NCBI GenBank assembly: GCA_916610825.1
Contig: OU744453.1
Coordinates: 11,365,826-11,429,825, forward strand
Direction: 5' to 3'
Origin: Haliclystus octoradiatus
Lineage: Eukaryota; Cnidaria; Staurozoa; Stauromedusae; Haliclystidae
Length of the DNA stretch: 64,000 nt
Below the pieces are notes generated by a model. It was not told the origin of the DNA, ran no database searches, and saw only the letters and a list, made by a program, of their open reading frames with translations. Below are positions 1 to 41,499 of this stretch, one piece after another; within the stretch, counting starts at the first letter, position 1, and the number at the start of each line of letters is the position of its first letter. The position numbers and the translations under genes are program-made.

Positions 1-422
1 GTGGAAATGTTTAGTGAAGCTTCAAAGATATAAAATACCATAGCCGATGGTAGTATTTAAATGCTCATGTTATGATGTCTAATGAAAAGGATTTACTTAT
101 ATAGAAAATGAATCTACTTTACCTTGCATTTGATCGCGATATGAAATGATCATTTTTGTCAGAATGATTTCGAATAAAAGACAATTTATATTCTATTCTT
201 ATCGGGCTTACATTCTGCTTCGATAAAATATGGTTGTTAACTTATTATTGACTGGTGTATTAACTCAGAGAACCCGCTATTATGTATTTAAATGTTGTTT
301 ATGTCGCTCGTATAGTTTTTATTTGGATCTCATTTGGAAAATGGTAAGTTGTATTTTAATAAATAATGTTTGCTATGATCGATTATTATATGCAATTTTT
401 TTCGCTTTTTATTTTTGTAATA

Positions 423-1758
423 CAATAGGCAGGTCCACTAAAATTTAAGTATGTACTTTACCAGACGAAGATCAAAGGATAAGTTTAATATCCCCGATTT
501 TTTTTTCAAAAATATCCACAAACTATCTAGATATCTGACTTCAATTGACATTGCGTAACCATGGTTACGAAACGGCAAGTTTTGGTGGGTGAAGGAATGT
601 GACGTCATAATCCGGACAAAGTGAGAAATCTACTATTATCATGACTTGATATCCAAAACCGTTCATCCATCACTTTGTCAGTTTTTATCCAAATTTTTTG
701 TGAATAGTATAATCAGAACCGCTGATTTTTAAACGAGACTAAGGGTATAGTTTTGTTTCTTTTCTCGCTTTGTCCTTTTTGTAGTGAAACAAAACCAATT
801 CTAGATTTGGATTTATTCTAGTAAATCAGAACTCAAATTCAATAAAGTTGCCGTTTAAATGAAATATTTTACACATCGATCACGCATGCTACGACAGTTT
901 ACGTCGAGGCGTATAATTTTCTGGAAACCGAAAAGCAATGTATGATTCATTTTGCATTGATTAACAAATATTTACTTGGACCAATGATTAATCATGCAGC
1001 TTGTGTGAAGGCAATGGACGATATTGATGTAGTAGCTATATTTAGCTATATATCTATTTTATCCCATTGATCAGCGAAGACAGTGAATGTATAGTTTTTG
1101 TAGAATCATGGTAGAATCATAGCTACAACAAATTTGATCCTATAATAGACCATATGATTCGCGAGAAAATAACGTGGATAATTTGCTAATAAATGGTAGA
1201 TCATACAACTCCTTTCACTTATTATCCAACTTGTTTGAAACTTTATGTGTGTAATTTGAAATTCAAATAATTTGCTAAGTTAGTCTACCATCCTTGTTCC
1301 TTCTCGCTTCGACACTCGAACCATACTCGAATGTAGACAAAGACAACATAAATTGATATAAATATTTCAGAGCGATTTCCATTGATGAATATTTCAGGTC
1401 ACCGTAATAAGTTTTTCGAAGTCAGCCTTCAATATTTTGAACAGGAACAGCAGTGCTAATGGAAATGATTGCATTTAAATTTGACGTTCAACGATACCAA
1501 TAATTACAAAAAATGCTGAAGTCTCCATTGTTTAGCGGCGTGTGATTGTGTTCTGTCCAGGAAATGACGTCATAATATAGCAAGCCAATCACAAATCGTT
1601 TTGACGTTCTACGAAATTTTTAGATTTAAAACTCAAAAATGAAGGGTTTTTGGAAATATTTTTGGAATTTCTATAAGTTTTATGGAATTCTGCGGGTATG
1701 ATATATCCGAAACACGAATAACATCAAATTTGAAATTTTTAGTGGACCTGCCTATTGT
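423..1758. mobile_element. Non-autonomous DNA element with terminal inverted repeats
   Basis: The left end reads CAATAGGCAGGTCCACTAAA and the right end, near 1738-1757, is its reverse complement. The inverted match covers roughly 25 bp with one length difference in the A run. TA dinucleotides flank both sides (421-422 and 1759-1760, the latter one base away), which would fit a TA target duplication of the Tc1/mariner type, but that assignment is inference. The interior has no meaningful ORF, so this is a MITE-like relic of about 1.3 kb. Confidence 0.7.
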
Positions 1759-2155
1759 TACACTCATCCAAACTTTGTTAACTATTGAAAAATGTTCTTG
1801 AATTATGCTTTTCTATTTTTAAAGTTGAAAGCCATTTTTGAACGTTGAAAATATTATAATTATTATTATTTATCACAAATCATACGCTCAATTCAATTCA
1901 ACTTTGTTGAATTTGATATACCTGAAATTAACTTTATTAAATGTTGATCAAGATAATAACAAGACACCGCTATTTTTATTCTCGAAACTGTAGTAACATA
2001 CTGTGTCTTATTCTGATAGCAAGTCAACAAAATGAAATTTTAATTTTAATCGATGCTTACAGTTCCTTCGTTAATTATGGAAATCTGAAAATAAAAGCCT
2101 GCCTGCTCATAACCAAATGATTCATATTTTTATATTAAATAATAAATTATAATCT
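1759..2155. other. AT-rich spacer without recognisable gene
   Basis: The segment between the TIR element and the 33-bp direct repeat is AT-rich. I see no coding potential or repeat in it. Confidence 0.5.
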
Positions 2156-2600
<445 letters not shown>

Positions 2601-3160
2601 TCTTTCGACTTTTATAGCGCCGTAGTCCAATTAAACAAAATATGGCTGCCTTCAACAACGTTAAAAAACGTTTGTTGGCAATTTAAATACTAATAATGGA
2701 AGGCCATGAGCAAATGTTTTGTTTACAAATTGACTATTACCAGGAATTGGATTATACAGATTTTGTTATAAGAAGATTACTCATGTTTATTGGGCTGTGC
2801 GAGAACAGTGTGAAAGGAGAAGTTTCAAAGATAAAATCCACTTATTGCTCACGGGTTTCAACTGGTTATGAATAATTCTCAGCTGTTCAGAATCTGTTTG
2901 AGTATGTCTGCAATTCTGCAAATTATTAAATGTTCTTCCCAATACTCAGACTCACATTGATCACAATAAAAGACTTTACAAAGTACTAAATCAAATGAAA
3001 TAAATGTGAAAGTTTGAATATTTTGAAAAGGGCGAAATGTTCAATTTTAATTTTAGAACACAAGTCTGGACATTCTAGTCTCATTTCGAATAAGATTGCT
3101 GTGAAATGCGTGAAACTTAAGTAACAGTAAAGAATGTGTATTCTTTGACTCTTTCGCCAT
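2601..3160. other. AT-rich spacer without recognisable gene
   Basis: I see no coding, RNA or repeat signal in this stretch beyond base composition. Confidence 0.45.
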
Positions 3161-3161
3161 A

Positions 3162-3345
<184 letters not shown>

Positions 3346-4174
3346 TTATAAATATATTTAATTTCAGCCTGTCTTCTTGGTTGATACTGAGCACAACAGT
3401 GCAAATGTAACAAAGATTGGCGATAAAAGCGTTTCTGTATAATATCATTTACCTATTGTGCACATTTCAATGTAAACAAATGATATTTTGTAAATTAATT
3501 TATTAAACTAGTTTTATAGGTAGTATAAATTTACATTCTAAAATATCACAAAGGTTTTCTGCGATCTTATTGGTCGAAAGAGCGTACATGAAATCCTAGG
3601 GTAAAACATGGCTCCGAAAACCGGGAAAAACCGCAAGCTTCAAAAAGTTTGATCTGTGATAAAATACAGAATTTATAATTTTTTGATAACAATCCAATAA
3701 ATATCTCAACAATGGCTACGATTTGCAAAACGACATTTAGCTCAAGATGTTTATATTTATTGAAAAGCGTGGTGAACGAGTTATTGGTCGTGTAACATGC
3801 AAAATAAAAACACAGAATGAAAGACAATTATAGGCTACGCCGTTTCAAGGTAAACCTAAAATTAAATAACAATCATTGCATTAATTTGCTAAAGAACTAT
3901 TGTACCACTTATATTACAGACGTTCTGGTATATGTCTTTCGTTATTCGACAAAATCTATCTTGTTGTGGGATTCTCTTCATGCTTGGTTTATGAATTGAA
4001 ATTGAATTTTTAATTGCGAATTCATGAATTGAAAATTCGCCGTCGAATGGGATTCCGACATTTATTTTATTTTAGAAAAGGGTAAAACATTTTGCTACGA
4101 TTTACAAAATGATTTGTTAGCGCTTCACTCGTGTCTCCCAACATTTTCTCGTTTAGTAAATATGAATACAAACA
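3346..4174. other. Spacer downstream of the ILF2 poly(A) site
   Basis: Short ORFs exist on both strands but none shows a domain, splice-site or family resemblance. This is most simply the region beyond the ILF2 3' end. Confidence 0.45.
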
Positions 4175-4194
4175 TGGCAAGTATGTGGTAACCC

Positions 4195-4200
4195 TTTATT
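4195..4200 (-). promoter_or_regulatory. ILF2 polyadenylation signal
   Basis: AATAAA is read on the minus strand about 257 bp past the ILF2 stop codon. It implies a 3' UTR of roughly 280 nt from 4456 to about 4175. The cleavage site is inferred. Confidence 0.65.
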
Positions 4201-4456
4201 GATTTATGAATATGAAGTTAATAGCCTAAAAGGAACACATTGATTTCCACTGTTACAATTCATAATAATGTTAATATTGTCGTTAATATAAAATGTACAT
4301 ACATAGGCTGGATTTATTGCTGCAATGCTATGTGAGGTTGCACAAACATTGAAAATAATATTACATAACAGTCTGTATTCAATGTGTCTTTTCCATCCCC
4401 TGTAAGATTGTAAGACCACTTAAACAGATATACAACTCTTGACTTCAAGTAAAACT

Positions 4457-34389
<29,933 letters not shown>

Positions 34390-34727
34390 TCTAAAAAGAT
34401 AAAACAAACACATACTCAACAATTTATTCAGGAATAATGTGAGCGATACAATTAAAAATGTTGACAAATTATAAAAAAGATATCTAAGCATGGCTGAAGC
34501 TCCAATTGGAAGGGCTAGATAAGTGGTACAGTATTGGTGCGCATATAAGTCGAATACCAGAAAATACTGTAAAATACAAATGATGCCAAACACAGGCTAG
34601 CAGCTCGAAAGAATACTTTTGAATTGGAGTCTTATACATAAGTATGTGCCAGAGTGAAAAGATTGTCTCCTGCGCGCCTATGAAAGGAGCGTGGCACAGG
34701 AAATTTGCTCATTTTACTGTCATATAT
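34390..34727. other. ILF2 upstream sequence
   Basis: Between the first ILF2 coding exon and the LINE 3' end there is only about 340 bp. The pyrimidine-rich tract just above 34391 reads TTTTATCTTTTTAG in gene orientation. No TATA box or transcription start can be assigned with confidence. Confidence 0.4.
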
Positions 34728-35157
34728 TGAATGAATGAATGAATGAATATATATTTCAATCATAAATATATGAAAATACAAATATGACTGGAGTCACCCC
34801 TTAAGCACAATGTGCTTGTTTATTTGGGGGACATTATTTGTTCATTATTATTTATTACATATTTAGAGTCTGTAGCAGGTAATGTAAAATATTATAGTTA
34901 TTTATTTAAGTATTTTTTACAAACAATAGAAATAATTCAAATAAGCTGAGTGATAGTGTGAGTATTTTATTTAGTGAAATATTGTAAAAAGGTTGAAGAG
35001 AAATATGGATAGGAAAATGAACACGTAAGAGTTAAGAATCAGTGAAAAATGAAGGTCTGAGTGGAGTAAAAGAGAGAGATCTTGTTAACATTATTGAATA
35101 GGAAAATAAAATAAAAAATGCGGATATGAAGAAAAAGAATATATAAAATGTGAATGA

Positions 35158-38073
35158 CTAATGATCTGTGCATACATAACAGTTGGGTATTATACATGCA
35201 GTGGAGTAAGTTTGAATGATGGATAGTTTCATGCTTTTTAGGAATAATTTTCTGGACAGTTTTATATCAATTTTGTGTGAGCAATTGTTCCAGAGAGTAG
35301 GATATTGGTATGCAGGTAACCGCTGGAGATATGATGTTTTAGAGAAAGGAACTATAAAACGATTTTGTTGACGTCGTTTAAGGGGCATGAATTCGAACAT
35401 GCCTAACAATATAGTAGGGCAAGTCTGTTTTACAGTTGATTGTAGGAAAGAAAGAATTTTTAGACAATAAATATCCTTGACTTTTAAAATGTTAAAGTGT
35501 TTCATCAGTGGCTCAGTATGCGCATTGTACTTGGTGTTGCAAATTATTCGAATACATCGTTTATGTAATTTGTTCAAGGTATTTAAATGCAAGCTATTTC
35601 CCCATACGGCTAGGCCATATTCTAGGTGAGGCTTGATGACTGCATTATATATCTGAACTTTATGTTTTTGGGAAAGAACATTTTTTAAATGTATTAAAGT
35701 GTAAATATTTTTTCTGATTTTTTTACAAACTATATTAATGTGTTCCTTCCAGTTCAATTTATCGTCGATGAGAATGCCTAAGAATTTGATATTTTTTGTT
35801 TGATGATTGCTTCCACATTGCTCAAGAACATGACCATTTATGTTGATTTTGATTTTGAGTTGACCTGTTTTTGAATTATTAAATATCATGAATTTTGTTT
35901 TGTCAGGGTGTAACGTAAGCTGATTTTCTGAAAACCACTGAGAGACAATTTTTAGCTCTCTATTGAGATCTTGTTCAAGGGTTTCGTTACTTTCAGAAGA
36001 CCATTGCAAAGTTGTGTCATCAGCAAATAGATTAGTATGGAATTTTGTGGCATTTGGTAGATCATTTATAAAAATCAAAAAAAGCAAAGGCCCTAAAATA
36101 CTACCTTGTGGTACACTGCAAGACAGAACTGTTGGAGAGGATGAATGACCCTCAAAATTAGTAACTTGAGTTCTTGATGTTAAATAATTGGACATCCAGT
36201 GCAGTTCTTTGTTACGGAGACCATAATGTGATAGCTTCTGTAATAAAATTTCATGTGAGACAGTATCGAAAGCTTTCTTTAAATCCAAAAAGATTGCTAT
36301 GTTATATTTATCTCTTGAAGATTTGAATTTATTGTTTAAAAAATTAATGATGCAATGAACAGTTTCATAACATGTACGGAATCCAAACTGAAAAGGACTA
36401 AAAAAAAATGATTCAAAATATATGTAGATTTGGTTGTATGCAACTCTTTCTAATATTTTTGAAAATGAATTCAGCAAGGAAATAGGCCTATAGTTGGTAA
36501 ACTCGTGTACATTTGCAGCCATGAAAAGTGGGATGACTTTTGCACATTTGTATGAATCAGGTATGAAACCTGTTTGAAGAGAGAGATTAATTAAATATGT
36601 TAATGGAGCAATAACTTCATCTTTGATTGACTTCAAGCAAATGTGTGATATACCATCTAGTCCATGACTGGATTTAGGTTTCAGGTTGCTTATAATTTTC
36701 AAGACAGATGTCTGTGATACACATTTGAAGGTAAAAGAATGATTTGCATTTGCTGGGAGATGTTTAAGGAAGTTTTCAGAAAAAGTGAATTTCTCGGCTA
36801 GGTTTGGTCCAACATTTGCAAAAAAAAGAATTGAATTCTTCCGAAATAGCTTGTTTGTTTTTTACTTTGTCCCCTCGAATGTTAAAAAAATTGGGATATC
36901 GGTTTTGCTTTTTGTTTCGTCCTAGCAAGACATTGGTTGCACGCCAGAGTAATTTGACATTATGAGCACAGTTTTTATAAAAATGGTCCCAATACATTGA
37001 CTTACATTTACGGATGAGGAGAAAATATAATTTTGCGTATATGTCATATTTGATTTTACTGTCTTTATGGCGAGATTTGATCCATTTTTTATGAAGTTTA
37101 TCTTTTCTTTTCCGTGAGATAATGAGGCATTTTGACATCCATGGTTTTATTTTATCATTTTTCTTGTTAAGTTTTCTTGATATTAAAGGGCAGGAGATAT
37201 TAAGACATTCAGTGATATTTTTATCAAACTGTTCAAATGAATCTTTAGGCTCAGATGGGAGAAACCAATCACAACACAAGAGTAGTTGTTTGAAATGTTT
37301 AATATTTTCAGGTGCCATGGTCCGATAAGTAATTGTATTTTGTTTATTTTCCATAGCTGAAGGCTTATTGATGCTAATAAATGGTGCAAGGTGGTCAGAA
37401 ATGTCAGTTGTGATGACACCAGATTTTATTGGCTGTTTAAAATTAGTAAAAATATTATCTAGCAGAGTGCATGATTTCTGGTTTATTCTTGTTGCGATTA
37501 CAGTAGTTGGGAACATATTGAATTGTAAAAGTAGGTTGAAAAGTTCATGGGATTTTGGGGTATCAATTAACATGTTCACATTGAAATCTCCGGCAAAAAT
37601 CATTGGTCGACTTTTCAAATTACATAAAACATTAGTATAAGGTGATTAAGGGAGTTTCTGAAATTTGCTTGTGGTGGTATGTAAATTGAAGCAAAATAAA
37701 ACAGTTTTGTTTCTATAACAGCAATTTCTATGTCACTGTTCATGCAGAAAAGTTTATCACAGAAGGTGTAATCTATTGAATTACGGATAATGAAATCAAC
37801 TCCTCCTCCTCTACGGTTTTGTCGTTCGTTTAGGATAACATTATAGTCAGGCAGTGAAATTGTACCATTCTGCCAAATCTCCTGCAATGCTAAGCAATCA
37901 ATGTTGCTTTGTTGCAGAAAGTCAGACAAGGAATCGCTATTTTTAAGAAGACTGCGTACATTTTGAGACGCAATGGTAAAATCACGAGAAGGTAATTCAG
38001 CAGGGGTTATATATCCTACTCTCTGGATCGGTTGTTCAAATTCAGGTAAATCAAATTGGGAATTAGTCATCAA
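35158..38073 (-). pseudogene. LINE ORF2: endonuclease and reverse transcriptase, two frameshifts
   Basis: The endonuclease has QNVRSLLKNSDSL, LALQEIW, RRGGGVDF, FAGDFNVNM and ISDHLAPF, covering the expected catalytic blocks. The reverse transcriptase has SSHGLDGISHICLKS, YRPISLLNSFSKILERV, FLDLKKAFDTVSHEILLQKL, VPQGSILGPLLFLIFINDLP and LFADDTTL, and the CR1-like C-terminus follows. Frame breaks lie near 37630, just before GDFN, and near 36825 inside a run of Ts (read on the minus strand) by EEFNSFF. The last 514 codons are open to the stop at 35158. The single-base breaks could be real decay or homopolymer sequencing errors. Confidence 0.92.
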
Positions 38074-38252
38074 ACAATCGTGAGGTTAATTTGGTGGACA
38101 ATAAAAATATCAAACAATGTGTTGCAGTGCAAACACGTAAAATAATAAGAAAACATGGATTATCATGAAAATTAGGCGACGTAAGAACAGTATAGATCAA
38201 GGGAACGAAAAAATAAGATGCGTAGAGATAGAAGGGAAGGAAAGAAATTATT

Positions 38253-39053
38253 TTAAAAACACTCATCACTATCATCCAGCTGAAGCAGGTCATAGTCGTC
38301 TTGGATTAAAATGATTTCACCATCAAGTCTTTTCACGTAAATGTCCAGTTCATACGTCCAGGTTGTTGTAATTTTCTTCTTTTTTGCCAGTTGTCTACAC
38401 TTGTAAAATGTTGTGTTTGTTTCTTGGGGTAAATCTTCGCCGATAAAGATACCGGTGCCTTTCAAAGCCTTTTTTGCAGCGTAAACTTTCTTCCTAAGCC
38501 AAATATTGTGAAATCGCACAATAATGACCCTTTTGTTAACTGATGTGGCAGCCATTGTGTCTGTGACTGAAGTGGCCTCGGTTGCGCAATTCTTTGTAGA
38601 CGATAATGGCGGATATTCATTACTTTTTCGAACAGATTTTACCTTAGTTTGCTTTACTGGCAAAATCCTAGTTGAAAAATCTCCTTGCTGGATGCTTTCA
38701 ACAGCAAGTTTACCTTGGAAAAGATTCAGTATGTCATCTTGAACATGCTGTTCATTTGTTTGCATTCCATCCACCCTTAGCTGGCAGAGTTTATCCGACT
38801 TTCTCTGGCCGTTGAGAGACGTTTTTAGTTTGAATATCTCATAAGATTGTTTTTTCAATGTTTCCTTAACATCATCAATATCCTTTCTTTGTTGTTCTAC
38901 AACTTCAGTTAGTCTGGCATTTTGCATTTGTATTTCTTTGAGAATTGAACCAAAAGCGGATTGCACTGCTTTGACAAATCTCGGTGAGTCCAATAGCTCA
39001 TATAGGTCGTTTTTCGTGAGTGGAGCTGAAGCAGCTTTGCCACGAGTTGACAT
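38253..39053 (-). CDS. LINE ORF1 protein, 266 aa
   Basis: Opens MSTRGKAASAPLTKNDLYEL. A coiled-coil-like stretch follows (about residues 35-80: RLTEVVEQQRKDIDDVKETL and onward). The C-terminal half resembles the RRM-plus-CTD region of LINE ORF1 proteins, with KRVIIVRFHNIWLRKKVYAA and WTYELDIYVKRLDGEIILI. It probably coats LINE RNA, by family analogy. The frame is intact and ends 180 bp before ORF2 starts. Confidence 0.8.
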   Translation of the reverse strand: MSTRGKAASAPLTKNDLYELLDSPRFVKAVQSAFGSILKEIQMQNARLTEVVEQQRKDIDDVKETLKKQSYEIFKLKTSLNGQRKSDKLCQLRVDGMQTNEQHVQDDILNLFQGKLAVESIQQGDFSTRILPVKQTKVKSVRKSNEYPPLSSTKNCATEATSVTDTMAATSVNKRVIIVRFHNIWLRKKVYAAKKALKGTGIFIGEDLPQETNTTFYKCRQLAKKKKITTTWTYELDIYVKRLDGEIILIQDDYDLLQLDDSDECF

Positions 39054-39217
39054 TATTCGTAGTGTTTGTTGTAGTTGAAATATAACTTCACATAATGAAA
39101 AATATCATAAAAAATCTACTTGTTTGGGCAAAAAAAACGGAGCGATAACAAAACGTGTCCGTTCAGCTTGGATTGCGCAAGACTATCCTAAGACTAGACT
39201 AAGATATTATCCAATAT

Positions 39218-39640
39218 GTTGGTAATTTATGCTTGATATTTTGACTGACCATGTTCTGACTTCTCGCTGTAAATATTCAATAACTCCAATGAAAGCTGCC
39301 TTAATGCAAGCATGTGATGGCCCAGAGGTTATCGCACCTGTGAGGAGTAGCCTCGTTGTGATAGCCTAATGTGTATGTAGCATTTATGAATAGTAATTAG
39401 ATATGAGCCTATAAAAGGCGAGTTAACGATATAGTTAAGCACTTCAGTTATAAGTGTACTCAGATGAGAAGAAGTCAGTCATATATAGTTTCGAGTCAAG
39501 GAAACTAGTGTGTATTCATCGTGTTATGATAAGCAGTTCTTAACAGACAGCGGGTTTGGAGTTTTTTATTTATAAATAATACTAAACATTTCATAAACAG
39601 AATAAAAGTTACATCAACTTGTTCCTAAATATACCGGCAA
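39218..39640 (+). repeat. Possible solo LTR
   Basis: A stretch starting TGTTGGTAATTTATG holds a TATA-like CCTATAAAAGGCG (39409-39421) and an AATAAAAG poly(A)-like signal (39601-39608), ending near TACCGGCA. This U3-R-U5-like arrangement suggests an LTR, but I found no partner LTR or clear target duplication. Confidence 0.3.
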
Positions 39641-39659
39641 TCATTCTGAACGTAATTAT

Positions 39660-41253
39660 TGTTGTCTCTTTATGAGAAAAAACTATTTTGAAGCCGGAGA
39701 AGACAGCGATTCGATTTGTTATTGTGGTGATTCTTCATTCGACCTTCAAAAACCACGTTATCATCAGAAGTTCATTAGAAAGCGTAATTTAAAGCGATTT
39801 ATCCTGCAAGTATATCTTTCCAATGCATGTGTGAGTTGTTTTTATGGAAAATTCATTACTTTCTCAAGGTAAAAATGTTTCCGTTGGATGATTTGTTTAC
39901 CTTCAGGTGTATTTATGATCGCAAGGCGATTTCGATGCATGCGTGTTTTATGTCTTCTGTACCAATATTGGTATATTTCACAAATATTTATAACATTTTA
40001 TATTTAATATGTATTTGACCTTTCTATGATCTTACGAAGCTAGTAAACAATATCTTAAAAAGCTTATTTTGTATTTGTTTTGCATTAAAATTGTCATTTT
40101 AGTTGGTAGAAAACCAAAAGTTTCAGTGTTTCAGTGCCAAGAACAAAACATTCAACTTTATTTTGATTAAAATTACCTAACACTATAAATAATATTGATG
40201 TATTTCCAACTATGTAGTTTCGAGTAATAAAACAATCTCTAACATTCCCAAAAAGAGAAATATAATCGTTGCATTTCTTTCCCACGTGTTGAGCTCAACT
40301 TGTGCGGCCTTTTAGTACAGTCATTTTAAGCCAAAATAAGCCTCAACCTCACACAAATTGCAACAGAATTTATTTTTTTACAAATAGCCAAATAAGCTAT
40401 CAAGCAATAACATATCAAAAATGTTCCAAAATCGGAGTAGGCAAACTAATCTAATACCAGGGTTAAAGTTTTTAATATTTCGTTTTATTTTGCCATGATT
40501 CGCCATTTCTAATCTCTCACAGGGAGGCACATTTTGCACTCATATTTTATAGAGAACAATGCTTTCATAATGGCAGCTTTGTCGAAATTTTGATCAAACT
40601 TTGTGTCAAACTTTCACATTGAGTTGAGTTAAACGTCTATTGGCATACAAAATGCAGTATATAAGGAAAGATGACAACTATGTCGAAGCTAAATAACTTG
40701 AAGTGGAGCGAAATGTTTTCAGAAACCTCCAAGGTATGTATAGTAAGCTGATATATCAAGTGTAAAACTTGTAAAGTTGTTGTGAAATTTGACATTTGTT
40801 AGGCTTGTGGATTTTTCGACTAGACTACTGAAACAAAAATTGATTGATGTTTGTTTTGCTACGGTTGCCCATCAGACCCATTAGGCATATAGATTTTATG
40901 TTTTTCCAAGAAAAATTAACCCCACGTTTTCTAATGAAGGAATGACAAAACTTGAACTGCTTGCTCATTTTCAACCAAACCGTTTATGAAAGGATTTGCT
41001 AATGCTACTCTTCATTGTTGATTGAAGATTTGTAAACCCTAGATTACATTAGAAGACTCATCTACTTTACATTATTTATAGATTGAAAGACATTTATGTT
41101 AGCCTACCAAGGCGTTGTTTATATTATTTGATTTTATTAGTACATTATGTTTGCCATTCAAAAAAGAGTTTATAACTAGATATTGCTACAAACTACAATA
41201 CAATATTTCTGTATGTTTAACCAGAATTCTCATTCAACCCCATTTTTTTCATA
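39660..41253. other. Intergenic stretch with one possible exon
   Basis: Small ORFs show no family resemblance. The only splice-like candidate is at 40671-40733. Confidence 0.4.
40671..40733 (+). CDS. Possible first coding exon (unknown gene)
   Basis: An ATG at 40671 opens 21 codons ending KWSEMFSETSK, followed by the donor-like AAG|GTATGT. TATATAAGG lies only 5-13 bp upstream, too close to act as this ATG's TATA box. A similar short string, EMFSEASK, can be read at 8-28 of the window. I could not find the next exon, so this is only a hint. Confidence 0.25.
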
Positions 41254-41418
41254 ATGGATTGGTCAATTTACTGCAGTATTTGTCAAGAACAATTAGATTA
41301 TAAAAATGAAGCTGTTGTTAAATTGAGACAAAAAGGCAGTGATGGAATTAACAGAGCAAGTGACGATAGAAATTCTGACATTAAATTAAGACTATACCAA
41401 ATCAAAGAGTTCATGTGA
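41254..41418 (+). pseudogene. N-terminal fragment of dispersed CXC-type protein
   Basis: An ATG frame reads MDWSIYCSICQEQLDY, then EAVVKLRQKGSDGINRASDD and a short continuation to a stop. The CxIC...VVxLxxKGxxxIxxAS pattern matches the start of a large, multicopy invertebrate protein family. The rest of that family appears beyond the LINE at 44118-45936. It is probably the 5' piece of the same broken gene. Confidence 0.5.
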
Positions 41419-41499
41419 AATGCCGACAGCTACACTGTAATCAATCTCATCTCTCATCTCTTTACGTCAAATTAGTATGTACAATTAAAAGATATTTAT

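Larger units (their letters stand above)
34728..39180 (-). mobile_element. Near-complete non-LTR retrotransposon (CR1/L2-like) with ORF1 and ORF2
   Basis: Read on the minus strand it has a short 5' region above 39053, ORF1 (39053-38253), ORF2 (38073-35158), a 3' UTR and an ATTC tetranucleotide tail at about 34750-34733. It keeps apurinic endonuclease and reverse transcriptase, but ORF2 has two frameshifts. It is in the same orientation as ILF2 and its 3' end lies about 345 bp upstream of the ILF2 ATG. The 5' boundary is approximate. Confidence 0.87.

Noticed and set aside
36825-37630. Programmed frameshifting in LINE ORF2
   Set aside because: The breaks lie inside the endonuclease and its linker rather than at an ORF boundary, and one is in a homopolymer, so decay or sequencing error is simpler.
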